In this document: one piece after another, positions 1 through 12,247 of the stretch
Numbering within the stretch: the first letter of the stretch is position 1
Layout of the letters: each line of letters opens with the position of its first letter
Assembly: GCF_030936135.1 (NCBI RefSeq)
Contig: NC_082603.1
Coordinates: 23,650,880 to 23,714,879 of the forward strand
From: Gavia stellata
Taxonomy: Eukaryota; Chordata; Aves; Gaviiformes; Gaviidae
Reading direction: 5' to 3'
DNA length: 64,000 bases
Notes under the pieces: generated by a model
The model's database searches: none
What the model was told of the DNA's origin: nothing
Seen by the model: only the letters and a program-made list of their open reading frames with translations
Position numbers and translations under genes: made by a program

Positions 1-3000
1 GCCCAGAACCGTATTTATGTCCTTTTTTTGTATAAATCACAATCCTTAGAAAGTTTTCCTTAGAAGGAAGATACAAACCTGACTCTTAGGTGAGGTTGTG
101 AACAACTGAGAGGCAACTGGTTCAGAAGTGTCAGGAAGGACAGCTTTTTAAGTCATAGCTCTGTCTTATCCTCTGTATTCTTGACAATTTGCTTTGCAAG
201 TTAACATTTATTTACCTTCTCCTGTACATTGCTGTGGTCCTGTAAAAATCTCAGTCTAATGTAATAGCAACCAGTAAAGAGCTCCCCTTTTGGAAAAATC
301 AAGGACACCAGGCTTTGCAGTCACACTTCCCTTCTGTGAACCACACAGTTGCTGTTGTTGCTATAGTCTAAGTGCTGTAACATTAATAAGGTTTCAGTCA
401 GGACTAAAAGGTCTTGGGATAATGCAGGGGGGTGAGGGGAATACAGAAAAATGGAGGTCAGACAGGAAATTACCCTATTGCAACTTTGAGAGCATTTCCT
501 TCTCCTGGTTGCTATTTTTAAATCCCATAAAGTGAAGCATCAGCAATTCCTCCAAGGGTACAGCAGCTGTGTATTAGAAAGGTAAAGGCACGAGGCCACT
601 GACTGGCTTAGTTAAATAGACTGGCATCAGGGCTGAGTAAAGAGCTGACAAATTTTTGTTTAATTCCGTTTTCACAAACAGAAATGGAAACTGTTTTTCT
701 AAAGTGAAATTTTCTTTCTTTAACATAGCCTCCCAAACATAAGCCCTAGGTAAGTGAGAGCAAATTTGTGAATTTTCAAAGCAGCATCTTAAACCCACTT
801 GAGATTTCAGTGACATTTACATTTCTGCAGTGTGCCCAGTTTATTTCTATCTGGGTTTCAGAAGGCCATTATTTGCATTGCTTGAAGCTTTTCTTATGCA
901 CAGTCAAAACAAACACTGTTACACAAAATAAGTTCAGTGGAGGGGCAGGAGAATTTAGCTTTGAATACATTTCAGACAGTAGCTCTGCTTTGCTTTGAAC
1001 AAAGCTTTTGGAGTTTTATCGTGCTATTCTGTCTCTCCTTGAGAACAGCCACAGAGAGAGATGTGGGATTATTCCCCCTACTCCTGCTCTCCTTTGCCCA
1101 CACTTCCCTCTCTCCAAACCAGCTCAAAGCAGCAGCAAGGATGACTGACCACAACCAGGCTAGAATAGCATTGGAGATTGCCCACGTAGTATCACATTAA
1201 TGTACTCAGGTAAATAAGTAAGTGCTGAAAAAATCGTAATTTTGATACAGCAAGGGGAGAGGGCTTGTCAGAGGAAATTATTTAGGCTGGAAAGCAAGTA
1301 ACAATCTCCAAAAGCCAACATTCCTGCTTTACTGTTTGCATGCTACAGTTCACAAAAATAGTGAAGAAACTTTCAAGAGGCAAAATGAAACTAGATCAGG
1401 ACTCTGCAAGTCTGAGAGGAAGAACCTGAGAGAGAGAAGACCGAGACAAGGTTGTTAACACCCAAATCTCACCATAACACAGATGGAAAATTAAAGCTTT
1501 AAATCTTTTCTGTATTCATTTATTTTCTATTTCCAGGAGGCATTTGCTCAAGTGTTTAGCATGCATCTGCAGTTTGCTTCTATAACGATGCAAGAATTTT
1601 CAATATGTGTGAGCATCACTGGAAAACAGTCTCAAATAAAAGATGATTCTATTTACAGGAACACCTATTCCAAGATTAGTCAGAAAGTTTCCTAATTGTG
1701 GCTGAAATGCAAGTAAACACTATCATGATTAATTCCACTGAGAAAGCAAACACCAAGAACTGCTCAGGAAGTTGCTAAACATGCTATAAAGTGACGTGAC
1801 TACTCACAGAAGTCAGGATCTGCTTTCAAATAGCTTAGGAACATAGGACACTAAATTTAGTAGCTGATTATACTGCATGTGATAAAATAACAAAAAAGAT
1901 CTCTTAGAGCTCAGGTTTATATTGGCTCTTTCAGTTCTCATTTCAGGCTGCAGTATTGGTATTGGAACATTTGATTCCAAAAGCACAGACAAATTATCTA
2001 CACATGGAAAAAATAAGCCACAGTAGGTGGTCATGTCACCCACCCCTTTCACAGTAAGTACATGCATTTTTAGTGGGGTAAATGACAAATGAATCTAGCA
2101 GTTAGCACTGCTAGAACAGAATTGTCTCCTAAGAAAATGTTATTTAACCCTCTTCTGTGCCAAACCTTTGCTGCTGCCTGTTAGTTGTGACTGACTATTC
2201 AAGATATGGCTGAAAAGCAGTACTGATTGGGGTGCAAACTAGTTATCTGCACAGCACCATGAAGCAATTCAAGCAGTGGTGGCAACTACTTTCACAGACA
2301 CCAGAGTATACTTTGTGTAAGAGCCAGTAGTTTTACTAAGTATGTAGTTGGCAGGGTTGGTTACTACAGAAAGCTCATAATTATGTTATCATCAGGAGAG
2401 CCACTTGTCTTCAGCAGCAAATACCCCCATGTAGAGATTATTCTGCTTTAGCCTCAGTGTACGCTAGTTTCCATTCAATATTCTTCTTTGGGGTTACCCT
2501 TGCTACCCAGACATAACAGGATCCTTGTTTCCTGTTTCTTGCACATACTACTACCAATAATTAGTTAGAAATATAAACATTTTTTTAAAAGATATGGGTA
2601 TTTTTAAAAACAAAAACCACGTGGGAAAATATGCTACTGATCCAAGCCATCCCTACTTGTCATTACACCAAGAACTGCAAAGATGAACAGTGAAAGCAAA
2701 GAACTGCACTGCTCATCCTCTTCCTCTACAACATCAAGCTGGTTGTAGCCTGCTCTGGGATCCAGGCATGCCCTGGTCGGGGATGACCAATGCATAGCTG
2801 CCAGCTCTCCCAGAGAGCAGTAGAAGTGTCCCCTCTGTTCCAACAGACACCTTCGCAATGGGAGATATCTCAATACACTTCTAGGACAGGGAGGACTCCT
2901 GAACTCAGATAGCACCATCAATAAAAGCAGCAACAGCTGCTTTCTGCTCAGCTGTTTGGGTAGCATTCACGCTGTACCGTGCTGTTGGGTAACCTCAGCA

Positions 3001-6000
3001 GTGAAACACAGAACTCTGCTGCTGGGCAGTGCTTGGTAGGGAGCAACGGTGCAGGGTAAGCAGTGAAGGTGCAAACTCTCCTCTGTTTTCAAAAAGTGTC
3101 AGAAGGGAACTGTTCCTGCATGTGTGCAAAATCAGAAACTGAGAAGTTGTTTTTTAACCAAGAACAACAGGTACGGACGAGAGTCCTGTTCCAGGCCTGT
3201 GGACACAAAAGAGGTGCTGAAAAACTCTTGGAGGTTAATGTAAAGAACACAGAACTGCAGAAAGGAGAGATGCAAGAAAGAGCAGCTGCACCATGTACCA
3301 AGCTTGGCACATTTGAACAGGAGAGCAGGAAGATCTATGTTTTTAAAAAAAAAAAAAAAAAGAAAAAAGAGGTCTATTTACTGTAAATAGCTCTTCTCAG
3401 TCACAGAGACAGCAGACTGGCAAACTGCATAAAACTGTTTTCCCATACATACAAGATAAACCAACTTCGTTAGAGGTTTATATAGGGACAATCAAACTAT
3501 GGCTCTGTTACAGCTTGAATTAATGTAAACTCTTTCCTTTTTGGGTTTAATTTTCAGTAAGGTCAACTTCAGGAGCTGGCACCTGGTTACAGGAGCACTA
3601 CTGCTAGTGAAGGAAAAACTGTGTGTGCGTGCGGGCACATGTGTCCATGTGCGTTTAAGGGGAAGGCAGGAACATAGAATAAAGGCTGTGGGGACAGGAC
3701 AGCAACTGTTCAGATTTGCTTAAAATGCCATGAATCCTTAGAATGACCACAAAAGTTTTAAATCAAGAAATAAACAAAGCTCAAAGCTCACATCCTAAGT
3801 GAAGAGCATAAATAGAGCAGAGAATTAATTTACCAAATGCAACAAACCACAGAAAGAACAAAAATGAAGAGAAAAAAAAAAGGGATAGCAAATACAATGC
3901 AGACTAGGAGGGAAACCTAAATGCAGGGTAGCACTCGTGGAAATTATGGAGACAACTGTGATAATGGAAAGTGTTCTGAATAAAGGGTCATCTGAGCTAC
4001 AGGTGATAAAGGGAACAAGAGTGCCATATAGAGGAGTAGCACAATAATTCAATAGATGACATTCTGCATGTAAGAGAAAAATCACACAGTGCAAGCCAGC
4101 AAAATATATTTAATGCTCAGATTAGGACTAAACATTACCTTAGCAGACAGATAGAAAATTGGATATATAATAGACATGAAGGCAGCAGGGAATGTGATAC
4201 AATAACTACAAAGACTTTCCCAGCATCATGCAAGAGAAGGAAGCAAGGTCATTCAACCAAGATAAATGCTGGCACGATTGTTAAACCACTGCGACAGTGT
4301 AAATTACAAAGAAAAAAAAATTATACTGGCCTAAGTGTCAGTTATTCTCAGTTCTAGTAGACTGTTATCAGCCAACACTGCTGGATAACATAGTTGTCTC
4401 CTTGTTTACTTTCAAAAATAAGGAAGAACACATTTTACTCTTAAGCTTATAGTGGGATCACAGCAACATGACCAAGATGGTGATCTGCCTCACAAGACTC
4501 AGCATCACACAAGGTAAAATTTTGGTGTGTGGATTTAAGAGAACAAGAACAAGAACCTGTAACACAATCACAGTTAAAATCCCATCTGACATCTGGAAAG
4601 AGCCAGGAAAATAATTGCAAAATAATAATAAAGTGGCATTATAATAGGGTTTTGATCTGCTATGAAATACTTGGAGCGCAGTGCAGAGACTCCTGACCAG
4701 AGGCTGAACAGGCTGCTGTGGCGATGTGGTGCAACACAGTACATGGCAGATTCAGAGCTTTGTTTAGTGTAAGCTTGACATCTGCATTTACACAACACTG
4801 CAACCAGCATTGTCTGCAAACAGTAAGAGAACTATGGGAGAAAAGATACTGTAAACCTTTTTTTTTTTTTTTAATGAAAAATAACTTGAAATACAGATGA
4901 GACAATCACATAACAGAAATAGTACTAGGTGCATGTCATGACAAGCTGAAAGTGTTTCTTTCTTCACCTTGGACTGGCAAATTTCACATTAGATATTTGT
5001 ATATGAACATCACAACCCAGCAGTAGAGCAGGATCCAAAAGAGTCAAGCTTATTAAACAATATACAACAAAGTTAGCCAAAGTTAGTGTGGGTACATATA
5101 TGTGTCTGTGTGTGCACATGTGCATCTGTGTGTGTATGTATATAAAATCTTCATATTATTAGCTTCTTTTCTGTGGCTGTGAACATGTTTCAATTTCCTC
5201 ACATTAGCCTTCAAAATTATTTTACAGTATTTGTCTCACAGACTTTAATGGCTTAGTTATCTAATGAAGTAAGAACTTAAATAGTGAATACTTAGATTTG
5301 TTTGTGTTGGGAAGTATGAGAGAATAAACCTTCCTGAAAGTACAATATACAGAATTTGCAGTCAACTAGCACTCTAGCAATAACAGAGCACAAGAACAGT
5401 TCTAGAGTCTGGCATTAATGACCTCCAAGGCAGATTGTTTGTGATGGGGTTATGCTGTGCTTTTAGACAGAATGCTCTAACCCAAATTCCTGTAGCCATG
5501 GCCTTCCTCCTGTGTGTTCAAAGGAAAACCACTGCCACAGAAAAAAAAAGTAGTATATTTTGGTCAAGACTTCAGCAAAGGGAAATGAAACATAAAACAA
5601 CATTGGAGAATAAACTTGTTAGCACCAAGCCCTCGAATACCCACTGAAGACTTTTCCTTCGGAGCACACGCACAGCAGTATTCAGAGAATGTACACTTTT
5701 AAAGTGACAAATTCAAGAGGCACCCAAGCATATGCACTGACCTCCCTTTCCCTTCATGGTATTTGGTTGGGTACAACAGCTCACTGCTGTTCTTAAATAC
5801 CATTCAGAACTACAACAGTGCAATTCATAGCTTGTGCTTAACAGAGATGCTCCAGGTGAGAAGACTGAATTACTTTTCTGAGTCAGAGCTTTCTAACTTG
5901 CCCTTTGTAACCTTGCTGCTCTCCTTTCCTTTCTACTAGTCTCAACTACAGCATTCTGATAGCACAGAAGATGTGAACTCAGCCTGATTTATCCAAATGT

Positions 6001-7350
6001 TATCTATTTTCATATTTTCAAATAGTTCCAAAAATGTAGAGAATGATAATAATGAAATCAGACATTGCATTTGTATTCTTATATTACCTGTGGCCCAACC
6101 AATTTATTTTTAAATAAAAAAAAAAAATTATAGTCATTCAATGGTATGGACCAGGTTATGTTATATAGCTAGAAGGTCATAAAGCAAAAATTGTCTGGGA
6201 CGCACTGAGGTGAGCAGGATCACCTAGGCCTGTCTTGTCTTACATTGAAATCAGTCTCAAGAGGAGAAGGACTAAAGAAAAAATACACATCAGGCGTTCC
6301 AGAGCAAATACTAGTAGCACACTGAACACGGACCAAGAGCCAGTCCATGTTATTAACTATTTCTTGTTGGGATGAAATAATGGAATGGGCTTGTCTATCT
6401 GAATTTCCCGCTTCTGTTCTGAGAGTTGGAAACAGCTGATGTTGTCCACTAGAGTATTCAGAGCAGAAAAATTGATGTGTTTAAACTAAGTAAATAAGCC
6501 TTCAATGGTCAGAGTCATGCTTCAAACTGAATTCTTCAGTTTCTGAAGAATAACTGCCTTTTCTGCAGAGATGGGGGGGGGGGGGATACAAAACATGGCA
6601 ATACTATTGCCTGTGACTAGCCAAACATGATGCAAGATGAGCAAGAAGGATGTACCACCCCTTTGTAATGCTCTAGTCTGGCTCCTCACACTAAGGAGAC
6701 ATTCATATTGTCTCCATGTGTTTTCCATTTCATTTTTCAAAATTCCCTTAAGTTGATCTGTTGTGTCATTTGGATTTCATACCCACTATCACCCACAGTC
6801 CTGGCGTGGCAGCAGGTCATAATGTACATGTAGGTAATCCCTTGGAGAAGAGTGAATTACTTCACTGGAATTGTTGTTCTTTGAAACTAATTATCTTTTT
6901 GTCATCTTCCCTGGGAAGGCTTTTTGAGAAGAATACTGTCTCTTTGTTTCCCCCATTGCTATCCCTCACACACCCTGGTGAGTGAATCTTGAAATCAGTT
7001 GAAGATTCCTGTGCTGTTAAGAAACAGCTCAAAAATAGACTGTCATTGATGAGCATTTTCAGATTTGTGATCCGTGTCTTCCCCTTGCTTGCCAGAGACC
7101 CTCCGTGTGATTGCTCTCTGAAGCTATGAGTTCCCATCCACCACAAGTGACCCTTATAAGCTGATGAAAGCAAAACAAACAAGCCTTTGAGCCATGCTCC
7201 TCAGTAATCAAGTGATCCTTGCCTGAAAGCAAAGCCTCAGACTGAATCCTAGCACTTTCTCTTCTCCTACCACTGAATTTCATAGTAATATTTTATCTCA
7301 ATTACATGTTTTCCTGCTATTTTGAGAGGTCGAGCAGCCTCGAATTGACT
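1..7350. other. Intergenic DNA, no gene recognised
   Basis: AT-rich sequence without any open frame that resembles a known protein or joins to another by splice sites. Short open frames of 60 to 110 codons are scattered on both strands as expected by chance. It contains a 17-base A run at 3345-3361, a TG-rich microsatellite near 5.1 kb and a run of 13 G at 6573-6585. Nothing else could be supported. Confidence 0.6.
5094..5145. repeat. Imperfect TG/CA microsatellite
   Basis: A stretch of alternating TG dinucleotides interrupted by CA and TA steps (TGTGTCTGTGTGTGCACATG and similar), ending in TATATA. It is a decayed dinucleotide repeat in intergenic DNA with no sign of function. Confidence 0.7.
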
Positions 7351-7864
7351 GATCACAGAATCACTACAGTTGGAAAAGACCTGTAAGATCATCAAGTCCA
7401 ACCATTAACCCAACACCACCATGCCCATTAAACCATGTCCCACAATGCCTCATCCACACGTTCCTTGAACACCTCCAGGGATGGTGACTCCACCACCTCC
7501 CTGGGCAGCCTGTTCCAATGCTTCACCGCTCTCTCAGTAAAGAATTTTTTCCTAATATCCAGCCTAAACCTCCCCTGGTGCAACTTGAGGCCATTTCCTC
7601 TTGTCCTGTCACTAGTCACTTGGGAGAAGAGACCAACACCCACCTCTCTGCAACTCCCTTGCAGGTAATTGTAGAGAGCGATGAGGTCTCCCCTCAACCT
7701 CCTCTTCTGCAGACTGAACAACCCCAGTTCCCTCAGCCACTCCTCACAAGACTTGTGCTCCAGACCCCTCACCAGCTTCATTGCCCTTCTCTGGACACGC
7801 TCCAGCACCTCAATGTCCTTCTTGTAGTGAGGGGCCCAAAACTGAACACAGTATTCGAGGTGCG
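7351..7864 (-). mobile_element. CR1 LINE, 5'-truncated copy 1
   Basis: This is the 3' end of a chicken-repeat-1 non-LTR retrotransposon in reverse orientation. On the minus strand the last part of the CR1 ORF2 protein stays open over about 126 codons, with the hallmark words [41 protein letters not shown] and [10 protein letters not shown]. The protein stops at about 7428 and is followed by a short 3' untranslated tail that ends in a CR1-like GATTCTGTGATC end. All of the reverse transcriptase catalytic core is missing, so the copy cannot move. The open tail frame suggests a moderate rather than extreme age. Confidence 0.93.
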
Positions 7865-10800
7865 AATGTTAGTGTCCAGAATGAAGGCGGAAGGGGGCAG
7901 TGATTATTACAGAAATCAATGTGCTTCTTTTGTACTTCCTAAATGAGTCCTCTCCTCCTAGCTAAAATAATGCCTTTAGCTTGCTACAAAACTTCATAAG
8001 CCATGTCTTTGAAGATCTCATACCTGCACTTTCTGTAGTCATCTCTCCACCACTCCAAATCCAGCACAGCATCCCTCTGCCTAGAGCAGATACTTACAAC
8101 TTTTCATGTAAAAATCTGTTTCATTAAAAACTTGGGAGGAGAGATATTGCTGCCTACTTCCTACATAATAGTCAGCTACGGAACGTCTGCTAGGGAATAG
8201 GAGTCCTTTGTTCAATTTCCTCCTCAGCCAGACGTTATTCAAACCTTCAGAGAGGACATATAATCAACCCTTGCCTTAAGTTATTCTTCAGTGTGGCCAC
8301 CCTCCATCTCACATGCTGAACTGGGCCACTGCGTGGAAGGGATATCACTGGAGACCAATGAAGGTAGCCATCTGTTGGTGAGGAGTCCCTGCTCATGTTG
8401 GCTGGGGCCACAGGTAACACAGGAATACAGATGCGAAATAATTTTCATGTGTCTCAAGAACAGCACAGATCAAAAAAGTACTCTGGCCTAACTCTACATT
8501 AGCCACCAGAACACCAAAGGTAGCTAGTTTTCACCACTGCAGGTACATTGTTGTCAGTTATGTGAACTGCGTAGTGTACAGCCTGACCAGGTCTGTCTGC
8601 ACGGACTGCCAGCCGCTCAGCGTACCCTCAAGCTCCCCCAGCACTTTCAGCTAAACCTCTGGAGTTAAGGACTGATCGTCTCTGTAGCCTATACAAGATA
8701 TTGCCAACTTGATTTGACTTTTACCTTAATACCTTCTTTTTAACTTAGGGCCATCCATCATTAAAGCAATTTATAGAGTACTTCATACCCGAAATTACAA
8801 ACAATTGCATTGCATTCCATATGGGTGTCAACCTGTAACATTCTCCTTTATACTGAAGTGTCTCTGTTTCAAATCAAACCAAAGCTGATTCTTGGTTGTC
8901 ACTATTCATCATTTCCCTTTTCCCTGTACAGCCTAGGAGATAAGATGATTTATTGTGAAATCCTTTCTCAGTCTTGCCATTAAACAACATCTCTTCTGTT
9001 ATATGCATTTGACTTTCAAGGGTCTTCGCCATACCAATCTCAATGCATTATTTTTTTGATATGTACCAGTACATAAGTATTTGTACAAGTGAGTTTACAA
9101 ACTGTGATGAGACTGCATACAGAGCTGAGTAATTACCTAAAAGTATTAATGTGAATACAGATAGCCAAAATTCATGTGCAGCAATTTAATGGCACAGCAT
9201 TGTTTAATGGTCATCATGCAACATGGTGCTGGAGAATAAATAACAATGGCTTGCATCAGAATAAGCAAATGAACAGAAGAAATAAAAATTTACACCCTCT
9301 TCATATCTACTGTGCTTCTTTGTACCACATTAAGGTAGCTAGGTGTTTCTGCAGACTTTTTTGAATTATCAAGTGAGTTTGAAGCTTACCTGCTTTACTC
9401 TGAAAAGCTAAACTAGGTTGTGTGTAAAAGTCACCCACATGCATCAGTGAAGCTTGGACAGTGTTCTCCTCCTACAAGTGCTTCCAATAGGAGCTTTTAT
9501 TGTTGGCTCCAGCTGGCAAAGCAATGCATGTTGCATACAAGTCACTTAATGTTTGGGAAGCACTCAAATACTGAAGTAATCAATGCCAGGCAAGACCCTG
9601 GAAAAAAACAATTGCATTGTTGCCCATCTACCACAATGGTGCTCTCCTGTCATTGCTCCAGGCCATGGAGCAGCCTGTTTCAACCAGTTTCTGAATGAGT
9701 TTCTTGGCAGTACATAAAATGGACTTCTAAAGCTGACCACCTTTTCCAGATACCCCTTGCCAAAGCCTCATAAAGGGTGTATCTACCCACCAGATGCAGA
9801 GCACAGCAAGTTAGATCATCTATGTCGACTCATAACTTCAAATTGAAACCTTGTAGTGAAATTTAGGGGGGAGTCTGAACTCCTGATTTGTAGGGAAAAT
9901 ATCCATCATATCATAAAGATCAAAGGTTAGCTTACTAAGTACAAAATATATATGTGCTGCATATAGTTCTCATTATTTTTATACCTGGCTTTGCTAGCCA
10001 ATATAATGCTTTCTACCCAGTGCTAGCCATCCCTAGATGTTTTCATGCAGCAACACTTATCTCAGTTACAAGTTCTCCAAATCCAGCACACTCTCACATG
10101 ATGCATCTGTTTCTCTAGCTAATCAGCAAAAATAGTGCCTAAATTATGCCTAGGCCTGCATTGAATCAAAAATTTAAATTTTCACTCCATTTTGTGATTT
10201 AAGGAGTCCTCCAGAATAGAAAATACGTCTTGTTATTGACAGCTTCTGCACTATGACATCACATTTTTGGCAAGGTACAGGTATTCTGTGATTCATAGTG
10301 CTGATAACTATATATTCTATCAAAATATGTTTGTAAAATCTCTTGGGAAAGGTAAAGGAAAAGGAGACAGAAATCCTAACCACCTATTCATTGGCCTTTC
10401 ATTCTCTTTAGAAGTGCTGGTCCCTTTGAGAACATATTTTTCCCTTTCTTTTAAAACTTCCTTACAGCATCCTACTCAGAATATGTTACGAGAATTATTT
10501 TATGTCGGATGAAGTGTAGTAAAATACTGTTATGTGAAACAAAGCTTCTTGCTGAAACAAATAGAAAATATATTTGCTTCCATCTTTATTTTGAAATAGT
10601 AAATGACAGAATCAAACCAATATAAACTATCACTTAGGTTGTTTGAAAACGTGCCAGCACATCAGAGGACTACTGTCCACCTGAGAATACATAATAGCAG
10701 ATGATACACGTTAAGACTAGGGCTATACAAATAATTGATTTTGCAGTTGGCTTGGGGAACACAAAAACTCATTTCAGATTAGTCTGAAATATTCTCAGTT

Positions 10801-12020
10801 CTTAGGAAAGAAAACAAACAAAAAAATGCCACTCCAGTCAGAAGAAGGCATTTCATACTTAAAGTTTTTAACCTTCTGAAATGTGTCTGTATAAAAAGCT
10901 AACAGAGGAAACATTTTAAATGTTTATTGCACATTCTGCAAAAAAGTCATCAATGCTATTTTTCAGGCAGACTTTGAAAGGTCACTGTTTAAAGTGGAAA
11001 AAACTAGGAACACATAAATCCTTATGCACATATACTATAAAGTTTCCATTATAATTATTTATTAATGAAAGGAAATTTGCAGAATGGGTTTTATGCCTGC
11101 TGCATAGAATACAACACCAAAATCTATACACTTGCATTACCCCTGAAGAAAATTTGAATTAAATTGTGATGTTTTTCTGGAGCCTTGACAATATATTTAA
11201 CCCATTCATATCTATGCTATACAGTTCTACAGAACAGTATTTCATTCAGAGGAAAAATGATAACCTTTCTGTCTAAGGCCTGCTCATCTGTATTTCCTTG
11301 TCCTTGGGGCTGTAGTGCATGTAGTAAAGGTTTTGTTTGTTTGCTCCGTTTGTTTTGCATGCATGGATCAAAATTGAAAATAACAAAAAACTGTGAAGTA
11401 CCAATTATTTGTGGCATCAGTAGTGACACAAGAGATAGTCCCAGGCCAGGGATGGGCTTTGACTGCTGTTCCCATTGCCATCCCTTAAATATTCTGTATA
11501 ATCTACTAATCCATATCAAGCCCTAAAGGTTTTTAAGCATCCATAAATCAAACAGAGGCATATTATTTTCTACAAAGTCATTAAGAAGTTCTTTCTACTG
11601 TTCATACTTCGGAAGAGTTTTCTGTGGCCTTCATTTTACCTTTAAACAACAAACTCAGTGTTATCTAACATGCTGCCTCTGAAAAGTCAATCAGCAGCAC
11701 TTTCTTCACAGCCCATATTTAAATCTTAGCACTTAAATAGTATTCTACATTTTCAAAGCAAGCACTGTACAAATATTTAAACTAATCCTCATAACACTTC
11801 AAGGTCCACATTAGTTCAATAATTTAAAACAAAGAGAAAGGATTTCTACTGAGTATGAAGAAAAAAATAATTAAAAAAAGGAAACAAATACAGCATGCAT
11901 TCACTATCCTGAATACGCAAATATCATGAAGCACAAGGCCTGCTTTAGAGACAGCAAAACACACATAAGTGAAAATATTAGATTAGGCATTAGGAAGAAA
12001 TTAGAAATTTAGATTACATA
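7865..12020. other. Intergenic DNA, no gene recognised
   Basis: About 4.2 kb of AT-rich sequence between two CR1 copies. Open frames are short and unlike any protein known to me. The right end (about 11,984-12,020) repeats the phrase TTAGGAAGAAATT seen at the start of the next CR1 copy, which looks like a small local duplication of the CR1 5' edge. Confidence 0.55.
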
Positions 12021-12247
12021 TTTAATTTAGATATTAGGAAGAAATTCTTCACCATGAGGGTGGTGAGACACTGGAATGGGTTGCCCAGAGAAGTTGTGGA
12101 TGCCCCAGCCCTGGAAGCGTTCAAGGCCAGGTTGGATGAGGCTTTGAGCAACCTTATCTAGTGGAAGGTGTTCCTGCCCATAGCAGGAGGGTTGGAACTA
12201 GATGATCTTTAAGGTTCCTTCCAACCTAAACCATTCTATGGTATTCT
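12021..12247 (+). mobile_element. CR1 LINE, short 3' fragment (copy 3)
   Basis: A plus-strand CR1 3' fragment of about 225 bp. It reads from the ATTAGGAAGAAATTCTTCAC segment, through the segment coding the HWNRLP-like residues and the GATGCCCCAGCCCTGGAAG phrase, to the tail GGTTCCTTCCAACC followed by AACCATTCTATG, the typical CR1 end. Only the extreme end of ORF2 and the 3' untranslated part remain. It is heavily 5'-truncated, as most avian CR1 copies are. Its orientation is opposite to the other two copies in the window. Confidence 0.92.

Noticed and set aside
6573-6585. Run of 13 G as a possible regulatory or G-quadruplex element
   Set aside because: A single homopolymer run in intergenic DNA. 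It is simple sequence with no supporting context.
7435-7946. Plus-strand open frames of 77 and 142 codons (and one of 123 codons at 21,439-21,810)
   Set aside because: They are the antisense of CR1 ORF2 tails, not host genes.
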